Notes: a model not told the origin generated them from the sequence alone. A stretch of DNA of 36,719 nucleotides from Frankiales bacterium (GCA_025966135.1 JAOPVP010000088.1:1-36719); one strand, 5' to 3'. Counted from the stretch's first letter, positions 13,700 to 22,511 are shown. A program made the numbers and translations.

Positions 13700-14206
13700 T
13701 CAGTCATCGTCCTCGTCGTCGTCCGTCGTGGATGCGATGTAGACAGCGCGGTTCCCGGCCGGCTGGATGAGCACCACCGGGTCGTGGCATCCCGACGGCA
13801 CAGTGACGACGTCCCTGGTGCGACCGTTGCCTGCGGCATCGAGGGCGAACGGCTCGGTCGAGTCGGCAACCACGTCACTGCACACCAACGTGGCAACGGC
13901 CGAGGTGACAGGGTTCGTGCCGTTAAAAGGCGCGATCGGGATGACCAGGCCACGGATGCGCACCTTGATCCGTCCGTCCGAGCGCACGCGCACGGTGCTC
14001 TCGCCGTTGACCCAGGGCGCACCGCCGGGCTGGATGCCGGCGATGACGGGGCTGGCCGGAGCAGGGTTGCTGCCGACGAGGTCTTCCTTGAGGAGGTTTC
14101 CGTGTCGGCCGTCGGCCGAAGCAGTTGATGCCGAGAGTCCCGAGAACGTGGAGAACGCGAGGGTGCCTACTGCGACGAGGACAAACTTCCTTCGACTGGT
14201 TCGCAC
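13700..14206 (-). CDS. Small secreted protein with acidic C-terminal tail
   Basis: 168 residues from GTG 14206, chosen because AAGGAG lies 7 bases upstream; a TTG further upstream lacks one. Signal peptide: RTSRRKFVLVAVGTLAFSTF, cleavage near TASA-DG. The mature part is predicted beta-rich with two Cys, and ends in a run of Asp/Glu (DDDEDDD). No family recognised. It is first in the leftward operon with the DUF1996 protein and the peroxidase, and divergent from the ECF sigma gene at 14403. The shared 196-bp gap could therefore hold a sigma-dependent promoter, although I could not find a convincing one. Confidence 0.75.
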   Translation of the reverse strand: MRTSRRKFVLVAVGTLAFSTFSGLSASTASADGRHGNLLKEDLVGSNPAPASPVIAGIQPGGAPWVNGESTVRVRSDGRIKVRIRGLVIPIAPFNGTNPVTSAVATLVCSDVVADSTEPFALDAAGNGRTRDVVTVPSGCHDPVVLIQPAGNRAVYIASTTDDDEDDD

Positions 14207-14402
14207 GATCTGCTCCTTCGGTTGGGACGTCGCCCTGCGGAGGTCCGCGGGACATCTGTCCGCCTGGGATACGGATGCTGCGGCATCCACGTTCAAACGT
14301 GCCGTGGGGAATTCTCCGGACCCTTCGGGCGCAGTACCGGAAAACGCGCATCACCTGGACAACCGTGGCTTGCTCAGGCACCGTCGACGTGGGCGGTGAG
14401 CG

Positions 14403-14942
14403 GTGCTGCGTCGCGACGAGCGGACCCCGGTGAGAGGCCCAGACCTCTCCGGCGACAGCGGGCTGCGCGTGGCCTGGGAAGCCCACTCCGGCGAGCTCTT
14501 TGGCTACGCCTACCACGCGCTTGGCGATGTGGCGGCCGCCGAGGAGGCGGTTCAGGAGACGTTCCTGCGGGCGTGGCGGGCCGCCGCCCGCTACGACCGG
14601 ACCCGTCCCGTGCGGTCGTGGCTGTTCGCGATCCTGCGTCATGTCGTCGTCGACGAGGTGCGCGCCCGTGCCACTCGCGCCCTGCCTGGCAAGCAGGAGG
14701 AGATCGAGTCCCCCGAGGTCGATGTCTTCGACCGTTCACTCGATGTGTGGCTGATCGAAGAGGCCCTTCGGCGCATCCGGGCGGACCACCGCACCGTGCT
14801 CGTCGAGACGTTCTACCGAGGGCGCCCGTACGCCGATGTGGCCGCCGACCTCGGGATTCCGGAGGGGACCGCCCGCAGCCGCGCGTTCTACGGCCTGCGA
14901 GCCCTGCGACTCGCGCTGCAGGAGATGGGGTGGGAGGGATGA
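14403..14942 (+). CDS. ECF-family RNA polymerase sigma factor
   Basis: 179 residues from GTG 14403. Region 2 includes FGYAYHALGDVAAAEEAVQE and TFLRAWRAAARYD with the RSWLFAILRHVVVDEVR segment. Region 4 is an HTH (YADVAADLGIPEGTARSRAF). The ATGA overlap with the following anti-sigma gene is the standard pairing. The targets are likely to include its own promoter and perhaps the divergent secreted-protein operon. The closest mycobacterial relatives by anti-sigma type would be SigK/SigL, but I cannot assign a specific one. Confidence 0.92.
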   Translation: MLRRDERTPVRGPDLSGDSGLRVAWEAHSGELFGYAYHALGDVAAAEEAVQETFLRAWRAAARYDRTRPVRSWLFAILRHVVVDEVRARATRALPGKQEEIESPEVDVFDRSLDVWLIEEALRRIRADHRTVLVETFYRGRPYADVAADLGIPEGTARSRAFYGLRALRLALQEMGWEG

Positions 14943-15592
14943 CACACCGGTGCGGCGTCGGTCCTGAGGATCTCGGGCCCTACCTGCTCGACCACCTGAC
15001 CGCCGACGAGGCGGAACGGGTCGCGGCGGCGCTCGCCGAGTGTCCTACGTGTAGCGAGGAGGTCTCGCTGCTTCGGCCGACCGTTGCCGCGTTGGCCGTC
15101 GCTGTTCCCTATCAGGGGCACGCACCGAGCTTGCCGGCGCCTTCCTTCGATCGGGTGCTCGGCACCGTCAACCAGCGCCGGCAGGCAACATCGGTACGAC
15201 GGCGGGTTGCTCTCGCCGCCGCCGCGCTGGTCGTCGCGGTCGCCCTCGGTCTGTCCACGTTTGTGATCGGATTCGGCCGGCAGGAGTCCGCCGGTCAGAC
15301 CCTGCGGCTCGCGGGCACCTCCGGGGCATCGGGCCGCGTCGTGCTCGACGGACGCAGCTGGGGCACAGCCATCAGCCTCGAGGTTCGCGGACTGGATCCC
15401 CACCTGACCTATGGCGCCTGGCTTGCCCGACCCGATGGTCAGCGGGTGTCCGCCGGGAGCTTCCGGCCCGATGCGCAAGGCGCAGCCAAGCTCGAACTGG
15501 GCGCGGCGCTGGCCCGCTCAGACATCGGCTCGATGGGAGTCACTCCTCTCGGTGGCGCAGATGTCCTGAGCACCAAGCTGACCAGCCGGTGA
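14939..15592 (+). CDS. Membrane anti-sigma factor, RskA type
   Basis: 217 residues. The cytoplasmic N-terminus is an anti-sigma domain (GPEDLGPYLLDHLTADEAER) ending in CPTC. One transmembrane helix lies at about residues 85-105 (VALAAAALVVAVALGLSTFV). The extracytoplasmic C-terminus resembles the RskA/anti-sigma-K domain (RVVLDGRSWG, YGAWLARPDGQRVSAGSF). It should hold the sigma factor at the membrane until proteolysis. In classical zinc anti-sigma domains the motif is H-x3-C-x2-C; here the residue four before the first Cys is Ala (ALAECPTC), so zinc binding is doubtful. A hairpin terminator follows its stop directly. Confidence 0.9.
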   Translation: MTHRCGVGPEDLGPYLLDHLTADEAERVAAALAECPTCSEEVSLLRPTVAALAVAVPYQGHAPSLPAPSFDRVLGTVNQRRQATSVRRRVALAAAALVVAVALGLSTFVIGFGRQESAGQTLRLAGTSGASGRVVLDGRSWGTAISLEVRGLDPHLTYGAWLARPDGQRVSAGSFRPDAQGAAKLELGAALARSDIGSMGVTPLGGADVLSTKLTSR

Positions 15593-15609
15593 GACCCCCT
15601 GCCGGGGTC
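15593..15609 (+). terminator. Hairpin after the anti-sigma gene
   Basis: GACCCC, 5-nt loop, GGGGTC, directly after the stop codon. Short but GC-rich; no U-tract. Confidence 0.55.
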
Positions 15610-16061
15610 TGTCGGCATGCGCGGAGGATCGCGAGCCTGAGCGTCCCCACCCCAAAGGGCGGCCTCGCTGGGACGCGGCATGTGCGACGCACCACATTTC
15701 CTACTGGATCAGTTGACAATCTCTGGTCGGCCCATCAGTCTTCCGACATGCTCAGCAGCCGCATCGGTGCCCAGCAACGCCATCTGATCCTTGTCCTCAT
15801 GGCTGGCGCACGCTGTCGCACCCACTGACGCCCAGCCCGACGCAGGACAGCCCGACGCGGGCCGGCCCACGAAGGCATCCTGCACGGCTGCCTGGCGGAC
15901 ACCGCCTGAGGAACCCTCCCTGAGGAGCCCCAGGCCTTCGCGGCCCTCTGCCCCCTCCGCCAGCGGTTACCGTGACACGTCTTGGCCGCCGCTGCACCCC
16001 GCGCACCGGGGACGCCACCGTCTACTCGCCCTTGCCCACCTCCTAGTTCCAGGAGAACTCC
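15610..16061. other. 452-bp region without a convincing gene
   Basis: Contains a TTGACA at 15713 without a good -10, and a tandem repeat of CAGCCCGACGC near 15836-15860. An open rightward frame from 15791 is Pro/Arg-rich and runs into the next gene, so it is not called. A small dyad AGTTC/GAACT at 16045-16059 has the AGGAG ribosome site of the next gene in its loop. I see no recognisable riboswitch. Confidence 0.5.
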
Positions 16062-16607
16062 GTGCCCAGCGTCCTGCTCCTGTCCGGCAGCCCGTCCGCG
16101 ACCTCGCGCACAACTGCCCTGCTACACCTCGTCGCCGACCGCATCCGGTCCGACGACACCGAGGTCGATCTGCTCGAGGTACGTGATCTTCCCCCAGCCG
16201 CACTGCTGAGCGGGGACGCCTCGGACCCGGCCATCGCGGAGGCAGCGGCTCTCCTGCAGACCGCCGACGCCCTGGTCGTCGGCTCGCCGATCTACAAGGC
16301 GTCCTACACCGGACTGCTCAAAGCGTTCCTCGACCTGCTCCCGCAGTACGCGCTGCGCGGCACCTCAGTGCTGCCGCTCGCGACCGGCGGCACGCCCGCG
16401 CACGTGCTCGCCATCGATTACGCCCTCCGGCCCGTGCTCGTGTCCCTGGGCGCCGAGCACGTGGCGCAGGGCTGGTTCGTCCTCGACAAGGCCGTGACGT
16501 TCGCGCCGGACGGACCGCGGCTCGACGAGGCCGTCGCCGCTCAGCTGTGGCCGGTGGTGGACGGCTTCACCGAACGGGTTCTACGCGAGAGCGCAGTCCT
16601 GCTCTGA
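16062..16607 (+). CDS. SsuE-family NAD(P)H-dependent FMN reductase
   Basis: 181 residues from GTG 16062 with AGGAG upstream. Flavodoxin-like fold: LLLSGSPSATSRT at the N-terminus is the phosphate-binding loop, followed by ADALVVGSPIYKASYTGLLK, LPLATGGTPAHVLAIDYAL and LRPVLVSLGAEHV, all typical of the SsuE/MsuE branch. These enzymes supply reduced FMN to two-component monooxygenases that release sulfite from alkanesulfonates. No monooxygenase or sulfonate transporter is adjacent, so the partner is unknown. A 5-bp hairpin (16615-16628) follows the stop. Confidence 0.88.
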   Translation: MPSVLLLSGSPSATSRTTALLHLVADRIRSDDTEVDLLEVRDLPPAALLSGDASDPAIAEAAALLQTADALVVGSPIYKASYTGLLKAFLDLLPQYALRGTSVLPLATGGTPAHVLAIDYALRPVLVSLGAEHVAQGWFVLDKAVTFAPDGPRLDEAVAAQLWPVVDGFTERVLRESAVLL

Positions 16608-16681
16608 CCGACATGCCCTGAAGAGGGCGCAAGGGGTCCGTCCAAGCAGCCCAACGGGGCGTTACCCCCCTTCGGCGCCGA

Positions 16682-18076
16682 GTGGACGCCTGGGACGATG
16701 AGCGTCTTGTGACGACGAACCTCCGGCCCCGCCCCGCCGAGCGGCCCCGTGACCGCGCCTCAGCGCAGGCCTGGACGATGTGGTCACTGGCAGTGCTGGC
16801 GTACTGCGTGGCGGTCTTCCACCGCGCCTCCCTCGGCGTCACAGGTCTCACCGCCCAGCACCGCTACGGTGCCGGCGCCGCCGTACTCAGCCTGTTCAGC
16901 GTGCTGCAGCTGGCGGTGTATGCCGCCATGCAGATCCCGGTTGGGATGCTGCTCGACCGTTTCGGCAGCAAGCGACTCCTGGTGGTCGGCGGGCTCGTCA
17001 TGGCCGCCGGCCAGTACGCGCTCGCTGTCGCGCACACCGTGCCGCTGGCCGTGCTGGCCCGGGTGCTCGTCGGTGCCGGCGACGCGATGACGTTCATCAG
17101 CGTGCTGCGACTGCTCTCGATCTGGTTCCCGTCCCGGCAGGTGCCGGTGATGGCTCAGCTCACAGCGCTCATCGGCCAGCTCGGGCAGGTCACCGCCGCC
17201 TACCCGCTCGTCGCCCTGCTGCGTCAGGTCGGGTGGACGCGGTCGTTCGAGGTCGCCGCCACGGTGGGGCTCGCGGTCACGGCGGCCGTGGCGCTGCTCC
17301 TGCGTGACCGGCCCCACGGCGCGACGATCCCGGAGGGGCAGGTCTCCCTCGACGCCCTACGCGACAGCGTCAGGCACGCGTGGCGCGAGCCCGGTACCCG
17401 ACTCGGGCTGTGGACGCACTTCACCACCCAGTTCTCCGCCAGCGCGTTCGCCCTTCTCTGGGGCTACCCGTTCCTCGTGGCCGGCGAGGGCCTCCGCCCC
17501 GGGACAGCGGCCGCTCTGCTCTCCTTGCTCGTGCTCTGCGGCATGGTCGTCGGCCCCGTGCTCGGACGCCTTGTCGCGATGTTCCCGCACCGTCGATCCG
17601 TCTTGCCCATCACCGCGGTGACCTCCAGCGCCTTGGCGTGGACCGTGGTGCTCGCCTGGCCGGGACGGGCTCCGCTGTGGCTGCTCGTGGTGCTGATCCT
17701 GGTGCTGTCGACGAACGGACCAGGAGCGATGGTCGGTCTCGACTACGCCCGCACCGAGAACCCCGAGGCCCGCCTCGGCAGCGCCAGCGGCATCGTGAAC
17801 ATCGGTGGCTTCCTCGCCACGCTCACCACGATCCTGCTCATCGGTGCCGTCCTCGACCTCTTGAGCACCGGCGGCCCGGCCTCCTACACGTTGCAGGCGT
17901 TCAAGGTCGCGATGTGCGTGCAGTACCCGCTGTGGGTGTTCGGACTGTGGCGGTTGCTCCACATGCGGCGCGTGCTCCGCGCACAGCGCGCCGCCAGCGG
18001 AATCGTGATCACTCCGTTCAGCCAGGCAGTCTTGCGCCGAGCGCGGGCCCGCCGGCGCCCGCACGAAAGCGGCTGA
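16682..18076 (+). CDS. Major facilitator superfamily transporter
   Basis: 464 residues from GTG 16682; GTG 16709 is an alternative and neither has a strong ribosome site. About 12 hydrophobic segments. The loop 2-3 motif reads GMLLDRFGSKRLLVVGG, the usual MFS signature. A charged central loop of about 30 residues divides the halves. The second half contains LLWGYPFLVAGEGLRPGTAA and GLDYARTENPEARLGSASG, typical of the NNP/nitrate-like and sugar-phosphate-like actinobacterial MFS groups. The substrate cannot be told. It converges with the next gene, only 9 bases away. Confidence 0.9.
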   Translation: MDAWDDERLVTTNLRPRPAERPRDRASAQAWTMWSLAVLAYCVAVFHRASLGVTGLTAQHRYGAGAAVLSLFSVLQLAVYAAMQIPVGMLLDRFGSKRLLVVGGLVMAAGQYALAVAHTVPLAVLARVLVGAGDAMTFISVLRLLSIWFPSRQVPVMAQLTALIGQLGQVTAAYPLVALLRQVGWTRSFEVAATVGLAVTAAVALLLRDRPHGATIPEGQVSLDALRDSVRHAWREPGTRLGLWTHFTTQFSASAFALLWGYPFLVAGEGLRPGTAAALLSLLVLCGMVVGPVLGRLVAMFPHRRSVLPITAVTSSALAWTVVLAWPGRAPLWLLVVLILVLSTNGPGAMVGLDYARTENPEARLGSASGIVNIGGFLATLTTILLIGAVLDLLSTGGPASYTLQAFKVAMCVQYPLWVFGLWRLLHMRRVLRAQRAASGIVITPFSQAVLRRARARRRPHESG

Positions 18077-18085
18077 GGGCGCGCG

Positions 18086-19144
18086 TCAGGTCGAGGCGAA
18101 CAGTGCCGGCATCTTGCTTGGGTGGCCCGGAGTGGTCGTGCCGGCGCCCAGAGCTCGCCACACCGACCGGTCGACGATGCCGTTGGCCGGGAGCGTATGG
18201 CTGCGCTGGAACGCGACCACCTTGGCGCGCGTCCTAGGCCCGAACCAGCCGTCGGCTGTGGCACCGAGGCGGTGCTGCAGCGCGGTGACGGCCGCGCCCT
18301 TCGTGCCCTGCGCCAGCCGCGTGCTCTGGTGGCGTGTCAGCACGTTCGGGTGACCAGCGGTGCCCGTGACGCCGGGGCAGGTGATGTCGTAGTCGCGCCT
18401 GCCGTCGCTCCACTGGGCCAGCATCGTCGGGCCGCTGCTGAAGCTGCGTGCAGCGCAGCGAGCGACCGCTGCGCTGCGGGTGTTGCTGCCACTCGTGGCC
18501 CAGACCGGCGTGCGCGGCAGGGATCGGCCGCCGGTGATCTCCCTCCAGCCGTAGCTGTAGGAGTAGACGCCCGTGCGGATCCCGGCCGCCGCGTAACGGG
18601 CGAACATCCCGTCCAGGAAGGCGTTGTTGTAGCTCGGTCTGGCCGACCAGGACCAGCCGTTCACGTGCTCGACGTCGACCCAGATCATGGGTACGCGCAG
18701 GCCGGCCTTGCGCATGGTGTCCAGGTTGAACGCGGCGGCGGCCACACCCACCCGCCGGAGGCGGGACACCATCGCGCCGGTGCCGCCGTACCTCGCCAGT
18801 TGAGCGCTGGTCGGGTAGGTGGTGATGTTGTAGGCCCCGGTCCACAGGTGGCGGGCCTTGGCCCAGGCGACCTGGCTCGCCAGGCAGGGATTGGGGTAGA
18901 AGGCCGGGCCGTTCGTCAGGCCCAGGACGACGAACTTCGCGGCGGCCACAGGCATCGGCTGGCCCTGGGAGCGTCGCTGCGGGATGCCCAGGCCCTTGGG
19001 ACAGTTCGGCCAGGAGATGTCACCGCCGTACACGCTGCTTCCGGCGACCGGACGGGGGGAGGCACTCGCGGCGGTGTTCACGAGCAGGCTGGTGAGGGCC
19101 GTCGCGACCAGGGTGAGCGCAGCGGCGAGGGGACGGGCGGTCAA
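18086..19144 (-). CDS. Secreted glycoside-hydrolase-like protein with peptidoglycan-binding domain
   Basis: 352 residues from TTG 19144, supported by CAGGAG upstream; longer in-frame starts lack one. A signal peptide (ARPLAAALTLVATALTSLLV, cleavage near ASA-SP) is followed by a TIM-barrel-like domain of the DUF1906/GH25-like type: YGGDISWPNCPKG at the first strand, VPMIWVDVEHVNGW with the Asp-x-Glu pair, and TGVYSYSYGWREITGG. The C-terminus is a PG_binding_1 domain (GAAVTALQHRLGA, DGWFGPRTRAKVVAFQ, NGIVDRSVWRALG). It probably binds and cuts or remodels the cell wall. It is divergent from the next gene. Confidence 0.88.
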   Translation of the reverse strand: MTARPLAAALTLVATALTSLLVNTAASASPRPVAGSSVYGGDISWPNCPKGLGIPQRRSQGQPMPVAAAKFVVLGLTNGPAFYPNPCLASQVAWAKARHLWTGAYNITTYPTSAQLARYGGTGAMVSRLRRVGVAAAAFNLDTMRKAGLRVPMIWVDVEHVNGWSWSARPSYNNAFLDGMFARYAAAGIRTGVYSYSYGWREITGGRSLPRTPVWATSGSNTRSAAVARCAARSFSSGPTMLAQWSDGRRDYDITCPGVTGTAGHPNVLTRHQSTRLAQGTKGAAVTALQHRLGATADGWFGPRTRAKVVAFQRSHTLPANGIVDRSVWRALGAGTTTPGHPSKMPALFAST

Positions 19145-19324
19145 CGAGAGCTCCTGATGGGTGGGGCCGGTGCACCTGCCTTCTCCATCGGCTGAGTCAG
19201 TGCTGAACCTGATGACTCGATCGGACCCGTCCGGGGTGGTCCTAGGTCCTGAGTCCCCTTGGGCTGCAGACCTCTGTTCACCCATGGTGGACAGGCAGCC
19301 GCGACGGTGAAGGGAGCAAACGTG

Positions 19325-19819
19325 ATGCGACTCGATCGTCGCCACCGGCTCCCCGTGCTTGTCGGCGCCGCGCTGGTCGCGACCGGCGGCAGTGGGGCCG
19401 CGGCCTACGCGATCATGGGCTCCCAGGTCGACAAGGGTGGTGCCGAGTCGGGCAACTCGCAGCCGATCGACGACAACCGCAAGGGCCTCACTCCGGTTGG
19501 TCGGCCGACCGTCACGCCGGAGGCTGTCGACCCGGCCACCCAGGGACCACGTGTTCCCACCACTCCGACCCTCCGCACTCCCCTCACTCCGCAACCCCTC
19601 ACTCCGCAACCCGGCGGACCGCAACCCAGCGGTCACGCCACCCCGTCACCGGACGCCGACCACGAGGACGACGCCACCCCCGAACCGACCGAGGACCGTG
19701 GCGCGAACTCCGGCCGCGGTGGCCGTGGCGATGCGACGAGCAGGGCCTCCGCGACGGCGGACAACGGCAGTCGGAGCTCCGGAGGTGACAACAGCGGCAG
19801 CGGCACGTTCAAGGGATGA
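19325..19819 (+). CDS. Secreted or anchored low-complexity Pro/Thr/Ser-rich protein
   Basis: 164 residues from ATG 19325 (AAGGGAG 8 bases upstream; GTG 19322 is also possible). The N-terminus has basic residues then a hydrophobic stretch (LPVLVGAALVATGGSGAAAY), a signal peptide or anchor. The rest is disordered: two LTPQP repeats, Asp/Glu-rich middle, Gly/Ser/Arg-rich end. No fold or family is recognised. A perfect 18-bp hairpin follows its stop. Confidence 0.65.
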   Translation: MRLDRRHRLPVLVGAALVATGGSGAAAYAIMGSQVDKGGAESGNSQPIDDNRKGLTPVGRPTVTPEAVDPATQGPRVPTTPTLRTPLTPQPLTPQPGGPQPSGHATPSPDADHEDDATPEPTEDRGANSGRGGRGDATSRASATADNGSRSSGGDNSGSGTFKG

Positions 19820-19835
19820 GCGGACACCTCATACC

Positions 19836-19877
19836 CGGCCGGCGCAGGCAGTTCCCCCCAACTGCCTGCGCCGGCCG
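19836..19877. terminator. Strong hairpin terminator
   Basis: 18-bp perfect stem (19836-19853 with 19860-19877) closing a C6 loop, 17 bases after the stop of the secreted protein. Confidence 0.85.
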
Positions 19878-19934
19878 CCCGGTGGGCGACAATGAGCCGG
19901 CAGTCCGAGGACGACCCAGCCGAAGGGGCGAGCG

Positions 19935-21347
19935 GTGACGGAGCGATCGCAGGCGCTCGCAGGCACCGAGCGGCTACGACCGGTCTCTGTGCCCAAAGCC
20001 GTCGCGACGTTCCTGCTCGCCGGCTTGATCGTTCTCACGACCGTCGGAGTCATGCTCGCCCTGGCGGAGCGCCGCAGCGCCACCGCCGAGGCGATACGCG
20101 ACGCCCGCACCGTCACGAACCTCGAGGCGGCCGACGTCGTCGGGCCGGTCCTGCGGGACGAGGCCCTCGTGCCGGGAGCCGCGTACGAGGAACTGGACCG
20201 GGTGATTCGCGACCGGGTGCTGGGAAGCCACATCGTGCGCGTCAAGATCTGGGACGCGACCGGACGCATCGTCTACTCCGATGACGCCGCGCTCGTCGGG
20301 CTGCGCTTCTCCCTGGGAGCCGACGAGCTGACGGCTCTCAGGTCCGGCCGCACCACGGCCGAGGTCACGGACCTGAGCGGCGCCGAGAACCGCGACGAGC
20401 GAAGCTTCGGCAAGCTGCTGCAGGTGTACCTCGGTGTGAAGACACCCACCGGCACCCGGCTGCTGTTCGAGACCTACCAGCCCTACCAGGTCATCACCGA
20501 CGCCAGCCGACGAATGCTGGGGACGAGCCTGCCGGTGCTGCTGAGCGGGCTCGTGCTGCTCTACCTGGTCCAGGCACCACTTGCGTACCGGATGGCCCGG
20601 CGACTCAAGCGCAGCCAGGACGAGCGCGAGGCCTTGCTGCTCGCCTCGCTCGCCGCCTCGGACCGGGAGCGGGTGACGATCGCCGCCGACCTGCACGACG
20701 GTGTCGTGCAGGGACTGGCAGGGGCGTCGTTCTCCCTCGCGGCCGGTGCCGAGCGCGCCCGCCGCTTCGACCCCACCGGCGCCGACACCATGGCAGTGAC
20801 CGCTGCGGACCTGCGCCGCTGGGTCCGGGAGCTGCGCAGCCTCGTGGTGACCATCACCCCGCCCGCGCTGCACGCCCAGGGCCTGGCCGCGGCGCTCGTC
20901 GACCTGGTCGCCACCCTCGAGGTCCGCGGTCTGAGCGTCACCGTCGACGTGAACGGCACGGAAGGTCTCGACCAGAGCACCGAGACCCTTGTGTACCGGG
21001 CCGCGCAGGAGGCCGTTCGCAACATCGTCCGGCACGCCGACGCCGGGACCGCGACCCTCAGCGTCGCCCGCAGCGGCACAGGTGGTTCGGATCGGCGCGA
21101 GGAGCTGCTCGTGCTGCGGGTCCGCGACGACGGCCGGGGGTTCGACGCCACCGAGGGCTCCGCCCGCCGCCGCGGCAGCGTCGGCCTCGAGCTGCTCAAT
21201 GCCCTGGTCACCTCCCATCGCGGCACCTTGACCGTCGAGGCGACACCCGGCCAGGGCACCGAGCTCGTCCTGCGACTACCGGTGGCCGCCGAGAACGCGT
21301 CGAGGGTGGCCGTCGCGCCCACTCCCGTGCCGGAGGCTTCGCTGTGA
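19935..21347 (+). CDS. NarL-family sensor histidine kinase
   Basis: 470 residues from GTG 19935 (AAGGGG upstream). TM1 is about residues 22-44, an extracytoplasmic sensor of about 150 residues follows, and TM2 is about 197-217. A HisKA_3 dimerisation domain follows with the phospho-acceptor His254 in TIAADLHDGVVQGL. The ATPase domain has the N-box EAVRNIVRHADA, the G1 box VRDDGRGFD and the G2 box GSVGLELLN. It is translationally coupled (GTGA) to the response regulator. The sensor domain gives no clue to the signal. Confidence 0.93.
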   Translation: MTERSQALAGTERLRPVSVPKAVATFLLAGLIVLTTVGVMLALAERRSATAEAIRDARTVTNLEAADVVGPVLRDEALVPGAAYEELDRVIRDRVLGSHIVRVKIWDATGRIVYSDDAALVGLRFSLGADELTALRSGRTTAEVTDLSGAENRDERSFGKLLQVYLGVKTPTGTRLLFETYQPYQVITDASRRMLGTSLPVLLSGLVLLYLVQAPLAYRMARRLKRSQDEREALLLASLAASDRERVTIAADLHDGVVQGLAGASFSLAAGAERARRFDPTGADTMAVTAADLRRWVRELRSLVVTITPPALHAQGLAAALVDLVATLEVRGLSVTVDVNGTEGLDQSTETLVYRAAQEAVRNIVRHADAGTATLSVARSGTGGSDRREELLVLRVRDDGRGFDATEGSARRRGSVGLELLNALVTSHRGTLTVEATPGQGTELVLRLPVAAENASRVAVAPTPVPEASL

Positions 21348-21970
21348 TCCGCGTGCTCGTCGTCGACGACCACGCACTGGTGCGCCGTGGGTTGAGCGAC
21401 CTGCTCGGTGCTGCGGACGGCATCGAGGTCGTCGCGGCCGTCGCGGACGGCAGCCTGGCTGCTTGCGCGGTCACCGACCTCGAACCCGACATCGTGCTGA
21501 TGGACCTGTCCATGCCGGTCCTGGACGGGGTCGAGGCGACCCGGGCGGTCCTGGCCGTGCGGCCCCAGACGAAGGTCATCATGCTCACGTCCTTCAGCGA
21601 GAACGCCCGCATCCTGGCCGCCCTCGAAGCCGGCGCGGTCGGCTACCTGCTCAAGGACGCCGAACCCGAGGACCTCATCAAAGCGCTGCGGGACGCAGCC
21701 ATCGGCGGGGTTCCGCTGTCACCGAAGGCCGCCCGTGCCCTGTTACCGGGCAACCGGCCGGCAGGCCACGCGAGCGTGGACGCGCTGACGGCCCGCGAGC
21801 GCGAGGTCCTGTCGCTGGTCGCGGTCGGCCTCCCCAACAAGAGCATCGCCCGCCGCCTGACCATCAGCGAGAAGACCGTGAAGGCGCACCTGACTCGCGT
21901 CTTCACGGTGCTGGGGGTGTCCGACCGCACCTCGGCCGCCTTGTGGGCCCAGCGGCACGGGCTCGTCTGA
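21344..21970 (+). CDS. NarL/LuxR-family response regulator
   Basis: 208 residues from GTG 21344. The receiver domain is complete: VLVVDDH at the acidic pocket, Asp54 in IVLMDLSMP as phospho-acceptor, a Thr/Ser switch in VIMLTSFSE, and Lys in GYLLKDAEPE. A LuxR HTH follows at the C-terminus: LTAREREVLSLVAVGLPNKS, then IARRLTISEKTVKAHLTRVF. Partner of the kinase just upstream. Possible targets include the cupredoxin gene directly downstream, whose leader shares an AGGTCCT sequence with the region at 19238. Confidence 0.95.
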   Translation: MIRVLVVDDHALVRRGLSDLLGAADGIEVVAAVADGSLAACAVTDLEPDIVLMDLSMPVLDGVEATRAVLAVRPQTKVIMLTSFSENARILAALEAGAVGYLLKDAEPEDLIKALRDAAIGGVPLSPKAARALLPGNRPAGHASVDALTAREREVLSLVAVGLPNKSIARRLTISEKTVKAHLTRVFTVLGVSDRTSAALWAQRHGLV

Positions 21971-22058
21971 GCACTGGTCGTAAGACCGAGGTCCTATGGT
22001 GCGCCCGCCTCGCCAGCGCGAGGGTAGTGGCTCGGTCGTGACCCTGGAGGCGTCAGTC

Positions 22059-22430
22059 GTGCCTACGAACTTTCCCGTCGTGGTGGTCCTGCTGCTGGCT
22101 GCTGGGTGTGGGACCAGCAGCAAGAGCTCCACGCCCACAACGACCACCAGCAGCACGCCGCCTGCCACCAGCGCCGCCGGGGCCCTGAAGATCGCGGGCT
22201 TCGCGTACGACCCGAAGCCGCTCACGGTTGCGCCCGGGGCGAAGATCCCCGTCACCAACTCCGACTCCGCCGCACACACCGTGACGTCGGACGTGAAGGG
22301 ACTGTTCTCGTCGGGCAACGTCGACAACGGCCAGACCGTCACCTTCACGGCGCCCGACAAGGCCGGCACCTACACCTTCACCTGCGCCTACCACCCGAGG
22401 ATGCACGGCACGCTCGTCGTCAAGGGCTGA
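22059..22430 (+). CDS. Cupredoxin (plastocyanin-like) lipoprotein
   Basis: 123 residues from GTG 22059 (GGAGG 8 bases upstream); longer starts at 21996 lack one. Lipoprotein signal with lipobox LLAAG-C, then a Thr/Ser linker and a cupredoxin domain. Likely copper ligands: His in SAAHTVTSD and the cluster C-x2-H-x2-M in FTCAYHPRMHG. It is therefore anchored outside the membrane and may carry electrons or bind copper. The two-component system directly upstream may control it. Confidence 0.88.
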   Translation: MPTNFPVVVVLLLAAGCGTSSKSSTPTTTTSSTPPATSAAGALKIAGFAYDPKPLTVAPGAKIPVTNSDSAAHTVTSDVKGLFSSGNVDNGQTVTFTAPDKAGTYTFTCAYHPRMHGTLVVKG

Positions 22431-22511
22431 CCCCGCGCAGCGCTTCTGCTAACCGTGGTTCACAATGGGGAAGCGTCGACCCCTCGACGCCTACACCCCC
22501 TAGGAGCCCTC

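Noticed and set aside
14207..14402. ECF-type -35/-10 pair (GGAAAAC at 14339)
   Set aside because: The spacing to the nearest CGT is 18 and the match is weak, so it was not called as a promoter.
15610..16061. Riboswitch upstream of the FMN-reductase gene
   Set aside because: No consensus of FMN, SAM or cysteine-related riboswitches could be recognised; only a small dyad around the ribosome site is present.
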